This document shows, one piece after another, positions 55,191 to 64,000 of a DNA stretch of 64,000 nucleotides. The stretch is taken from positions 94,464,112 to 94,528,111 of the forward strand of contig CM043945.1 of NCBI GenBank assembly GCA_014529385.2, given 5' to 3'. The position numbers and the translations under genes are program-made. The notes under the pieces are model-generated. The model did not search any database, was not told where the DNA came from, and saw nothing but the letters and a program-made list of their open reading frames with translations. Source of the DNA: Adiantum capillus-veneris (taxonomy: Eukaryota > Streptophyta > Polypodiopsida > Polypodiales > Pteridaceae). How positions within the stretch are numbered: the first letter of the stretch is position 1; each line of letters starts with the position of its first letter.

Positions 55191-57674
55191 TCAAACTGTT
55201 TGCCTTATCTCGAGAGCCACCATGTTGGGTGTGTCTGAATATGCATTTCTGGCCATGTAATGGGACTTTTCCAACCCTTGGGTGTTCCATATGCCTAGGT
55301 TTCCATACTTTTGAATGAAGTATGGTAAGTGATTGAAAATGATGTGCTGCAAATAAAACAAGTTGTCAGGAATTTTAAACGTCCTTTTAGTCCTTTTCAT
55401 TTAAAAGGGTGCTTTAACAATACCATGTAATGAGTAATCTGAGTTTCAGTCCAGGCTGTCCTAAATGCTTTCTTTAGTAGCTGAAAGTTCTCCTTAAACT
55501 TGTTTAGATCATTTTGTGTCCATTCATCTTTGTCACACATATGAAATAGCACATCGATGGAATGCCACACTTCACCCTTGGCATTGCGAGTTGTGGGTTC
55601 CTATTCCTTCAGTGTCATATGGAGATTTTTCCATTGCTGAAACTCAATTTTGATGACATAAGTGGACTGATATATCCTTCCATGGTTGGTTAGCTTCTTA
55701 TCTTTCACACCTGTTGGTTTTGATTAAAAAATACATATCTTGACCCCACCAACAGATGGTTTTCAAGGTACATCTTTATCATTGGTTGACCTTTTCTCGT
55801 CCCGCTTGATTTTCATATTGCCTTCATGGAGACCCATCTCTGGCAAAACCAGTTCAAGCGCCTCTACCGTGACCTTCTATTCTTTTGAGTTCTTGATTTT
55901 CCAAGCAAACCCAATGTACAGATGCACCAACTTCTCCACAATTATGCAAAGAGCATGCATTGTACAAATGTGGACATTGACAAGTGGAATATCCAAAACT
56001 GGGTGAAAATTAGGATCCGCATTGTTGCAAGTAGGAGCCTTTCTCCACCATTTTGGGTCCATCATCATTGCAAGTTCCATGTAATACAAGCATGGAGCCT
56101 TTACCATAGCACCCATTCCACAATTATACATACACTTCAGTGTTTTAAGGTCACCTGCAAGATGCCATTGGACTTGAAAATCTCCCCTCCCATTGACAAC
56201 TAGCACCTTTCCTTGATTCATTTGTTTAATCAAGGATAGGGGTTTGATGGAACACCCAATATAAAATGTCGTGGTCTTCTTTCTTTACCTTCAATATTAA
56301 ATCAGCATGAGACCTGAAACTAAATCTAAAATTAAATCTCAAGAGGACTCACCAAAGCTGAAGAGAAGATGGAAATAGAACACCTGAAAAGCACCAAGCC
56401 ACCATATGTTTGTTTATGATTGAACATTGAAGTATGAAGGATCATCAGTGGGCCATTTTGAAAGAGCCCTATTCATCAATGTTATTGTGACTCATTCCAG
56501 CTTCTTGTCTTTGAGAATCTCACACTCATCTAGCTTCAAAACAAAATGCAGAACGCCACCTATCTCTTCAAATGTTACATTATAGAACTCAACCATTTTA
56601 GTATGCAACAAATTGACATCCATGAAGATATTATTGTACTCATCGTAGGTTACAATTGTTCCTTGAGATCTATAAATAACATCAATATGAAATGGACATC
56701 CAATGAAATATGAGTCTATGCATGGTTGAGTTGAAGCCTCTCTTTCAGACACTTGCTACTGTTGATAGAAGTTTAGACTTTATTCAATTCTTCACAAAAA
56801 TGGAGGAGATAAACTGTTGAATAGCTGAGTACCCTCTCTTACTCATGCCAAGGGAGTCAAGTGTGTCTTGTACTTCATTGGCAGGCACTGCACTCTTTGT
56901 AATAAACGGTGAACAAAATCCCGCTGCAAAAACTTATACTTTTTGTCATGCATGCAAGACCACTTGTTATCAAAGGCTTCAACTACTTTCCTACATTGGC
57001 CTTTGGATCTATATTTTCTTTGTCTGGATATATAGCATGTCTAAATAGAAAATATAACAAACATAAGAAAAAACTATGTAAAGGTGAAATGAACTAAAAG
57101 GTTCACAATTTTGACCTTAATGCTTGGATTCTTTTCTTGAAACCTCCATAGCCAACCTTCAAGGTTTCAAGATTCCGTAGTCTCTTCTTCCTCACACAAG
57201 CATTTAAGCTTGTATCTTTCCTTTGTAAGTTCCACACTTTTTCTTGCAAGACCTGTATTTCTGGTGTGCGCTGCAAAAGGGTTTTTTGGTCCTCACAATG
57301 CAAATTAGAAAGTCGTAGAATCTCATTTGCTTGATGGTGAACCATGCTTTTCTACATTTTTGATTTCCTAGTTAGAGCTTTGCAGTAGCCAAGTAAACCA
57401 TTTTGAATGTCACCTACAAAGGTCAATAAAGTAGTGGGATTTGCAAATGTAGGGAAGGCATTGGTCATAGGATTCAAAGGATAGAGTTATCCATTTGTCC
57501 ATAAATCTATGTGTTTTGCTCCCTCTACTCTGAGTCTTTCTTTCTCCGTGGGTGTTACTATTGTGTTTATTTTACTTCCCTTGCATAAAGGCTCATATCA
57601 GGATTCAAATCAACATGTAGATGATATTTATGTCGTTTAATGAGAAGGTTTGAGGGGGTGGATGAAGAAGTCAT
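55191..57674 (-). pseudogene. Transposase-like multi-exon pseudogene
   Basis: Family not firmly identified. On the minus strand, from ATG near 57674 (MTSSSTPSNLLIKRHKY): NAFPTFANPTTLL, a coiled-coil stretch at 57345-57103 (QKTLLQRTPEIQVLQEKVWN), VQDTLDSLGMSKRGYSAIQQ, FHIDVIYRSQGTIVTYDEY, VLHFVLKLDECEILKDKKLE (56752-56492), TLMNRALSKWPTDDPSYFN, WHLAGDLKTLKCMYNCGM with APCLYYM, VHICTMHALCIIVEKLVHLY (56233-55877), and HLPYFIQKYGNLGIW with TQGLEKSHYMA (55400-55191). The ordered Asp (LDE), Asp (AGDLK) and Glu (GLEK) look like a DDE/RNase H-fold transposase with an inserted Cys pair, as in some eukaryotic families outside the common plant ones. Several stops and splice remnants show decay. Gypsy 2 inserted about 40 bp upstream of its start. 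Confidence 0.5.
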
Positions 57675-57715
57675 GAATACACGATCAAGAAAATCAAGAA
57701 ACAAAAGAGTATAAT

Positions 57716-57839
57716 TGAAAGGGTGGTGGTAATGTGTGTGCTAATCTCCACCCAAACCGTGCTATCTTATAGCCTCCCCCTAGCGTACACACTGTCCGGC
57801 CGTGTCGGTGGCCTTGCCCATAGGACCCATGTCCTTATA
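57716..57839 (-). repeat. 3' LTR of gypsy 2
   Basis: 124 bp. On its inner side the minus strand reads CCAAGGGGAGGGGTAA (plus 57840-57854), the polypurine tract. Confidence 0.92.
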
Positions 57840-57854
57840 TTACCCCTCCCCTTG

Positions 57855-58055
57855 GAGAATCGTTTTCGTCCTCAAAAATGAACATAGGAAAATGTTTCTT
57901 AAGTGCGGAGACATTCTCCCATGTAGAACCTTCTTCAGGTCTATCTAGCCATTTTACCAACACCTGTCATCTGACATGATGTCTGGTGCGAAGCTCATGA
58001 GAATCCAAAATCTTTTTGAGCTCATGAGGAATGCTTTGCGGTTCGATAAGGTCAA
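57855..58055 (-). pseudogene. Gypsy 2 chromodomain
   Basis: Minus-strand frame with KKILDSHELRTRHH, QVLVKWLDRPEEGSTWEN (shown in two pieces) and KKHFPMF: a chromodomain fold ending with the Trp-Glu-Asn signature of plant chromoviruses. It lies one frame away from the integrase end and has an in-frame TGA at 57967-57969, where CGA is likely. It is known in this group to bind modified histones and guide insertion. Confidence 0.85.
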
Positions 58056-59432
58056 CTAACATACCTGTGTCAATGTCTGTCCTAGCTGTTTTCGTAAACG
58101 GCTAACATGAAAAACAGGATGAACTCGTGAGTGCTCTGGGAGAGCTAACTTATAGGCCACTTGACCTATACGTTTGAGAATGGTAAACGTTCCACAATAG
58201 CGTGGTGAAAGTTTAGCAACTTTTCCCGTCTTTAGACTTTTTGAATGCTCCAGAACTTTGAGGAAAACCTTGTCTCCTTCTTCAAAAGTAGCAAGACGAC
58301 GATGCTCATCTGCGTACTTCTTATATAGATCTTGAGCTTGCTTAACATTATGTCGAGCAACTCGAAGCATGTCAAAATGGTCTTGGAGAAAATCCTTCGC
58401 TTGTTGTATCTTCTCCTTAGCCAACCCCAACGGGTGATCTAGGTTGAAATCCATATAAAAGCATAAATGGACTAAACCCTGTAATCACATGCTTTGAACT
58501 GTTATAAGTAGATTCCAATATAGGTAAGTAGTCTTCCCAATTTGTTTTCTTCTTGCCAACGTACGCTCGTAGTATATCCTCTAGCACTTGATCAAGTTTT
58601 TTAGTTTGACCATCCGTTTCTGGACAATCAGATGTACTTTGATTAAGTTTAGTTTCCAACTTTTGGAACACAGCTCCACAAGTGATTATCGAACTTTCGA
58701 TCTCTGTCACTAATGATACTAGCTGGAAGACCGTAGAGTTTATATATATACTCTATAAATAGCCGTGCTAATTCCGGTGTCTTAATTGTAGTCTTAGTGG
58801 GAATGAATCGACCCATCTTTGTGAGACGGTCTACAATTACCCAAATGGCATCATGGCCACAATTTTTAGTAGGTAGTCCTACTACAAAATCCATAGAGAT
58901 ACTCTCCCACTTACCTTGTGGAATCTCTAAAGGATGTAAAAGGCCACCTACCTTGAGGCTCTCTACCTTATTAACTTGGCGTTGTTGGCAGTTTAGTACG
59001 TACTCTTGAACATCATGATGTAAGCCCGGCCAATAAAATTGTCGTCGAACTAAGGCATACGTCTTACGAATACCTGGATGACCAGCACTAGGACTATCAT
59101 GACATTCAAATAACATTTGGCGCCTAGTGTCTGAGTCCTTTGGCACACATACTCTACCTTTGTGGAGTAAGTAGCCATCATCAATGGAAAAATTCTTCCA
59201 TCGCTTAAGCTCTTTTTGAGTAGCGATGGAGCTCTGTGTGTTGGGAGTTTCTATCTACGCGTGCAAAGACATGTTGATCTGGCTGTTCAGAGACATGTGA
59301 GTGTGAGGGATCCCTTTTTAAAATTGCACTCCACACTTTAGCATATGATTGATCTTGTGCACACTTACCACGTAATGACTCTAAAAATCCACTCTTTATT
59401 TTTGTGAAAGCAAGTGAATTAATCTGAGTCAT
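58056..59432 (-). pseudogene. Gypsy 2 integrase with GPY/F module
   Basis: Pieces in order: zinc-binding HHCC region (ECHDSPSAGHPGIRKTY, then NCQQRQ, where the second Cys of the pair is replaced by Arg), catalytic SMDFVVGLPT (Asp), YGLPASIISDRDRKF (Asp), ETDGQTKKLDQVLED (Glu), SPFMLLYGFQPRSPV, and the GPY/F-type end LSPRYCGTFTILKRIG with VHPVFHVSRLRK. Frames change near 58650 and 58450. The core triad is present but the zinc site is damaged. Confidence 0.9.
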
Positions 59433-60396
59433 CTAACTTAGTGCATCCGCTACTACATTATATCGCGCCTTGCAATATCGTAGCTTACAATCATAATCTT
59501 GAAGGATTCTGGCCCATCTAGCTTTACGGCCCTTCAAGTCCGTTTGAGTAGTAAACCATTTGATACTCTCATGGTCAAAAACTACTTCAAACTCAGTACC
59601 ATATAAATAGTGTCGCCACTTTCGTAAAGCATGAATTATGGAATAGAGCTCTCTCTCATAGACATAATAATTCTGTTGAGCTCTATCCAACTTTTTACTT
59701 TCAAAGGCTATAGGTCTTCCCTCTTAGAAAAGTACTGCACTAATTGCTTTATCACTAGCATCAATTTCTACCACAAACGGCTTAAGTGGGCCGATGGTTG
59801 CTAGGATGGGAGCAGTGGCTATAGCTACCTTGAGTTGTTCGAAACTGCGTTTTTGGGCTTCTTCCCAAGAAAAGGTCTTACCTTTTGCTTTAAGTGGATC
59901 TGTCATAGGAACAATAGTTTTGGCATAATCATGGATATACTGTCGATAAAATCCAGCCATGCCTAAAAATATTTGAAGCTCCTCAATCGTGTTGGGATGT
60001 GGCCATCGAAGAATGGCGGCGACCTTGTCAATGTCCATTTTGATGCCACATCCCAACATCGAAGAATGGCGGCGACCTTGTCACATGACCGAGGTAATGT
60101 ATCTCTGTTTTAAAGAAATCGCACTTGCTTTGCTTAGCATACAGCACGTGAGCTCATAGTTGTTCGAACACTAATCATTAGTGTTCTATGTGTTCATCTT
60201 CAATCTTACTATAAATGAGAATGTCATCAAGGAAAACCACAACAAATTTTCCAAGATAGGTATGTAAGACACTATCCATGAGTGTCTTAATTGTAGCTGG
60301 AGCATTGGTTAGACCAAAAGGCATAACCAAGAATTCAAAATGCCCAAACCGTGTTCTAAAGGCAGTTTTGGAGATATCTTGTAGTAGGATACGCAC
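59433..60396 (-). pseudogene. Gypsy 2 RT C-half and RNase H
   Basis: [22 protein letters not shown] (shown as [20 protein letters not shown] in the family's usual place), active site [13 protein letters not shown]. Then MDIDKVAAILRWPHP, LQIFLGMAGFYRQYI, FVVEIDASDKAISAVLF (RNase H first Asp), YYVYERELYSIIHALRKWRHYL (Glu) and ARWARILQDYD. Stops occur near 60177, 59723 and 59432. A 54-bp-period duplication of CATCGAAGAATGGCGGCGAC (60004-60030 and 60058-60084) sits between the RT and connection regions. Confidence 0.9.
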
Positions 60397-60432
60397 CTAG
60401 TGGTATCCTGAACGAAGATCTATCTTTGTATA

Positions 60433-61167
60433 TTATCTTGCCCCGTGGAGTTGATCAAACAACTCATCCACTCGAGGTAGAGGATACTTGTTCTTGATGG
60501 TTATCGCATTTAATCCGCGATAATCTACGCACATGCGCATAATACCATCTTTCTTTTTTACCAATAGAATTGGTGATGCCCAAGGCAAAGTGCTAGGTCT
60601 AATAAAACCACGACCAAGGTAGTCATCCAACTGACTCTCAACCTTCTTCGATTCTTTAGCACTCATACGATAAGGTGGTTTACTCACCGGTTTAGTGCCT
60701 GGCAAGACATCTATGCCATGCTGCACATCACGTGTAGGGGGTAAACCTTGTGGTAAATCACTTGAGAACGCATCACTATACTCCGTGAGTAAGTGAGTTA
60801 TCTTTTGCCGTGAAAAAGGAGAAAGTAAACTAGAGTTATGTTGGGATGGAGAATCTTGTAATTCCTGTAATGTTTGTTTTACAACAGTTGCACGTTGCTC
60901 TATAGAATTAAGATTGAGAGCACTTTGCTCGTTAGATTTGTTAACACTTTGTTTATCAGTAGAATTCATTGCACTTTGCATACTATTACTAGAATTCACC
61001 GCACTTTGCTCTTGAGAATTCACAAGACTTGGAGACAAGCAGCAACACAAAAAAACTTCATCTATTAAATCTGCTTCCTGCAAAATAAAAAGCTCGGCTG
61101 TACATATAAGAGGTGCACATGGTATATTTTTCTCACCAAGCAAAAACACATGTTTACCATTAGCCAT
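60433..61167 (-). pseudogene. Gypsy 2 RT N-half with protease-RT linker
   Basis: The linker has a Ser/Asn/Gln-rich segment in which SVNS/SAMNS/SALN-like units (QSAVNSS, QSAMNST, QSVNKS, QSALNL) repeat about four times. Then comes [56 protein letters not shown] (shown in pieces), [23 protein letters not shown] and [13 protein letters not shown]. Typical Ty3/gypsy RT start. A stop at 60433 separates it from the C-half. Confidence 0.9.
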
Positions 61168-61322
61168 AAAGAATAAGGATTTTTATTCATAACTAGTGTG
61201 CAATGTGTTTCCTAAACCATGCAGCCACTCCCGTCCTAAAACTACATCAGCACGGTCCATGTTCATAACTTGGAAGTCAAGGGTCATTGTATGATCTTGA
61301 ACAATAAGTTCAACCCCTTGAA

Positions 61323-61793
61323 CTACCGTGTCCCATACTTATTTATCATTCCAAGACATCTGCTCCACACATACTTGTGAGAGTAGGGACTCTGTGTAAG
61401 CTTCAATTTCTTGACTAGCTTATAGTTCAAGAAGTTATGAGTTGCACCATCATCCACTAAAATACGAACACGTTGTTCGTTAATAGTGTCATGCATGCAA
61501 ATCAAATCATGGGGGCCAAAGGTGGGCTGCCACATTGAAGCAGGCACACGACACTTGTGCTTTTCTTCCATATGAAGAACCTCTACAACACAATATTTAG
61601 GAGATGAATCTAATGTGAGGTGTTGCACCGTGTGCATGGGCTTTTCTTTGCCTTGCAAAAGAGGACAATCTTTCTTGTTATGTTGGTCCGAAAGACATCT
61701 AAAACACAAATTGTGTTTCTTTGCACGCTCAAAATCAGCAGTGTTGAGAGACCCACGTGGAGTATCTCGCGATTGCATTGCAAAAGAGGACAA
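61323..61793 (-). pseudogene. Gypsy 2 zinc knuckle and aspartic protease
   Basis: CFRCLSDQHNKKDC is a CCHC-type knuckle. About 75 residues on comes VRILVDDGATHNFLNYKLV, the protease active-site loop with Asp-Asp-Gly where gypsy proteases usually have Asp-Ser/Thr-Gly. It is followed by KKLKL. The catalytic Asp may be kept but the second position is altered. The domain is completed in another frame beyond 61323. Confidence 0.85.
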
Positions 61794-61902
61794 TCTTTCT
61801 TGTTATGTTGGTCCAGAAGACATCTAAAACACAAATTGTGTTTCTTTGCACGCTCAAAATCAGCAGTGTTGAGAGACCCACATGGAGTATCTTGTGATTG
61901 CT
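61653..61902 (-). repeat. 125-bp tandem duplication of the gag zinc knuckle
   Basis: Units 61653-61777 and 61778-61902 each encode NTADFERAKKHNLCFRCL. and DQHNKKDCPLLQ. Because 125 is not a multiple of three, the second unit is thrown out of frame with the first. The units differ at only a few bases. Confidence 0.93.
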
Positions 61903-61904
61903 TA

Positions 61905-62908
61905 GGCTTCTAAGCCTCTTGTGGACGTGGAGAGGTAGATTGCCTCTTATTCCTCTTGGAACGTGTCTGAGATCTACCTCGCCATTGGCTCTTAGCCACA
62001 TTGCTCTTAGCAAAAGTATTCTTAGAGTAGGGAACATTTCCTTTCCTCTCTTGGTTATCATCATATCTTTGGGCATGACTGATGGCTTCTTCCAAAGTTT
62101 TTGGATGTTGGGTCTTGATATGAAGACGATAGTCTTTGTCAAGACCCCTATTAAAACCCAGTATCTTTTGGAATTCATCTAGACCTTCTAGTTTTAATAT
62201 GATTTCCTGATACTTCGAAAGGTACTATGTGAGGGAGAGGCCAAACATGCGGCATGCATCCCATGCTAACCAATTCTTATCTTCTTCATTGGAGTCCAAA
62301 AACTCTTTGGAGAAAGAAGCTTGAAACGCAGCCCAAGACGGAGGACGAGCATCTATTGGAAATGTCATCCACCACTTATAGGCCTTGCCTTTAAGAGATA
62401 GACTTGTTTCCACGGCCATCTTTATATATGGGTTGTGTCTCAATCTATGAATATTATTCCATTTGTGTAAGAACGTATTGACCGCATCCTTGTTGTAATC
62501 ACGCTCTTCCCCATGAAACTCAGGAATGGTGATATTCTTAAGTAATGCATTGCTACCTTCTACATCTTCTGCAACACTTGTCTCTTGGACTCCTTGAGTC
62601 GTGCGAGCTTGGTTCCCTTGAACCGTGCCACTTGTGGCTCCTTGAGTCATTTGTGAATTCATAAATTTCACAAGTAACTTCGTAAGATTGGTAACATTTT
62701 CATTGAGTGTAGAGAGGTTGCTTTCAAGTACGCTTTGGTGATGTTCCAAAGTCTTGAAAGAAGCCATATCTACAAGCCCATGATCTCCTAGATCATCATC
62801 ATCATGCATATTAGTGTTAGTAGCACCCGTGGTGCCTTGATTTTGATCTACGTGCTCAAAATCAAAAGTGTGTGTAGGTGGGATATCCTTACTGGCCATG
62901 GTAAACAC
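61905..62908 (-). pseudogene. Gypsy 2 gag
   Basis: Begins MFTMASKDIPPTHTFDFEHV (62908; a second Met at codon 4 is possible), then a coiled-coil-like stretch (LESNLSTLNENVTNLTKLL). The gag core shows NITIPEFHGEERDYN, SLKGKAYKWWMTFP and FQASFSKEFLDS. After a frame change near 62225 it continues FQKILGFNRGLDKDYR, PKTLEEAISHAQRYDDN and a basic RGRSQTRSKRNKRQ segment before the zinc knuckle. Confidence 0.87.
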
Positions 62909-63484
62909 ACACTAATGTAAAGAGAGAAAAAACGTCAACTTGTATCTTGTGAAATTGAAATCTTTGTGTTTTATATGCTCCGCGATTTGCGTTGCATGCG
63001 AACCTCGCCTTGTGGGAATTGTAGCGCTTCACGTGTCATTCGTCGTAAGAACACCTTTGTTGCCTCTTCACAAAAACTCATCATTTTTGTGAAGGCTCAC
63101 TTTGAAGCTACCTCCTTGAGGAAAAAAGAATTTTTGGAGGAAAACTTGCCTTCCTCCAAGAAGTGAAAAGGAAGGGTGAACGTACTTCCTTGAAGTTTGA
63201 AGCTTTTCCTTTCCTTCTAGCTTTCCTTTCAACACAAGTATGCTATCTTTCCTTGTTAGTAAAGTGTTGACCTCTGTTCAACCCTCCTTCATCCAGGGGT
63301 TAAGCGGGCCTTTCTATGTGCGTAACCAACGAAAGCCTTCGGAGCCTCGGTGTTGTTGAGTTGCCGGTCAAGTTTGCCTTGGTCGCCCGCCTTGGTCATG
63401 CGTTGTGGAGGGTTTGTTGTCCGCGCGCTCTTTGCACAGAGAATTGTGTCTGCCTTCTTTTTGCTGCACAGCGGAGATGTCGCT
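62909..63484. other. Gypsy 2 leader, no gene recognised
   Basis: About 0.6 kb between gag and the duplicated primer-binding region; no domain in any frame. Confidence 0.5.
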
Positions 63485-63640
63485 GTCTGTGGAACGTGGG
63501 AGAGAAGCAGCACGCACATGCAACCCGCCTTTTGCCTCCTCCCAAAAATAGCTCGGATATCGTCTGTGGAACGTGGGAGAGAAGCATCACGCACATGCAA
63601 CCCGCTTTTCCCCTCCTCCCAAAAATAGCTCGGATACTAG
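63485..63640 (-). other. Gypsy 2 primer-binding region, duplicated 77-bp unit
   Basis: Next to the 5' LTR the minus strand reads CTAGTATCCGAGC, a degenerate form of the initiator tRNA-Met site TGGTATCAGAGC. The 77-bp unit that carries it is tandemly duplicated (63485-63561 and 63562-63638), so a second near-copy (GATATCCGAGC) lies 77 bp further in. Confidence 0.7.
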
Positions 63641-63763
63641 TGAAAGGGCGGTGGTAATGCATGTGCTAGTCTCCACCCAACTGTGCTATCTTATAGCCTC
63701 CCCCTAGCGTACACACTGTCCGGCTATGCCAGTGGCCTTGCCCACAGGACCCATGTCCTTACA
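63641..63763 (-). repeat. 5' LTR of gypsy 2
   Basis: 123 bp, aligned throughout with 57716-57839 and differing at about ten positions. Followed on the plus strand by the ATAAT target duplication. Confidence 0.92.
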
Positions 63764-63768
63764 ATAAT

Positions 63769-64000
63769 GCCATTACTCCCTAGACTCCCTACTGCATACA
63801 TCATATGGAGAAGAACTTCCCTCCTATATGACGAGGTGCATTCAATATAATTGAAAAGGGACATTCTGTCAATCATTACGGTCATATGAATCTGCTGAAA
63901 GAATCCACTTCAAAGTACACTTTTTGAACGATTGATGAGGACACCTTTTCTTTTACCACACCAATTTTCTAGAGAGAGAAGGCAAAAAATTGTATTTTCT
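63769..64000. other. Flank continuing beyond gypsy 2
   Basis: This is the pre-insertion neighbour of 57715, so on the minus strand it should be upstream sequence of the transposase-like pseudogene. No start, TATA box or terminal inverted repeat could be recognised before the window ends. Confidence 0.4.

Larger units (their letters stand above)
57716..63763 (-). mobile_element. Complete gypsy element 2, chromovirus, 6048 bp
   Basis: Very short LTRs, 63641-63763 (5', 123 bp) and 57716-57839 (3', 124 bp), with a 5-bp target duplication ATAAT (57711-57715 and 63764-63768). Minus-strand order gag, protease, RT, RNase H, integrase and chromodomain is that of a Ty3/gypsy chromovirus. The chromodomain normally directs integration through chromatin. 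The copy carries frameshifts, stops and duplications. The 5' LTR starts TGTAAGG on the minus strand and the 3' LTR starts TATAAGG, so one LTR has lost its canonical TG end. Confidence 0.94.

Overview
This window reads as intergenic DNA from a large, repeat-rich land-plant nuclear genome. Supporting signs are Ty1/copia and Ty3/gypsy LTR retrotransposons with plant-type primer-binding sites, a chromodomain gypsy element, LINE remnants, a five-exon plant F-box gene with GT-AG introns, and very many long (CT)n/(GA)n, (GT)n and poly-G/C tracts. The dinucleotide load and the unusual transposase-like pseudogene make a non-seed plant such as a fern or lycophyte a reasonable guess, but the sequence does not prove this.

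Layout. 1-7.8 kb: microsatellites, a decayed ~170-bp minisatellite (0.8-1.9 kb) and a family of ~360-400 bp repeats (3.5-6.3 kb), one copy of which is split by a 1.02-kb 5'-truncated LINE with poly(A) tail and 15-bp target duplication. 7.8-9 kb: LTR end, primer-binding site and leader of a copia-like relic. 12.1-14.0 kb (minus): the only apparently intact host gene, an F-box protein of 384 codons in five exons. 15.3-17.2 kb (minus): truncated copia element A. 17.4-25 kb: several further copia-type relics in plus orientation, with gag, zinc-knuckle, protease and the start of integrase. 26.3-34.6 kb (minus): an older copia fragment, then a full-length copia element B joined through a shared LTR to a second, truncated element C, which carries a 218-bp MITE-like insert. 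36.27-44.82 kb (minus): complete gypsy element 1, with 5-bp target duplication, gag and protease but no recognisable reverse transcriptase, an unknown ORF in its place, and an oppositely oriented ORF between zinc knuckle and protease. 45-48.7 kb: tandem repeats, simple repeats and a Helitron-like end. 49-51.4 kb (plus): nearly intact LINE reverse transcriptase lying between two (CT)n tracts. 52-53 kb: short tandem duplications. 53.1-57.7 kb: two decayed convergent genes, the minus-strand one transposase-like. 57.72-63.76 kb (minus): complete gypsy element 2, a chromovirus with very short LTRs, inserted just upstream of that transposase-like gene.

Nearly everything except the F-box gene is mobile DNA in various stages of decay. 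The insertions can be partly ordered: the MITE entered copia C; the LINE fragment entered a ~380-bp repeat; gypsy 2 entered the 5' flank of the transposase-like gene; gypsy 1 entered beside an old copia LTR. Several internal duplications (gag zinc knuckle, protease, primer-binding-site region) and recurrent Trp-to-stop changes mark these elements as inactive. The best candidates for something undescribed are the RT-less gypsy 1 with its unknown ORF, the convergent gene pair at 53-57.7 kb, and the MITE in copia C. All family names come from motifs read by eye; no database search was run.
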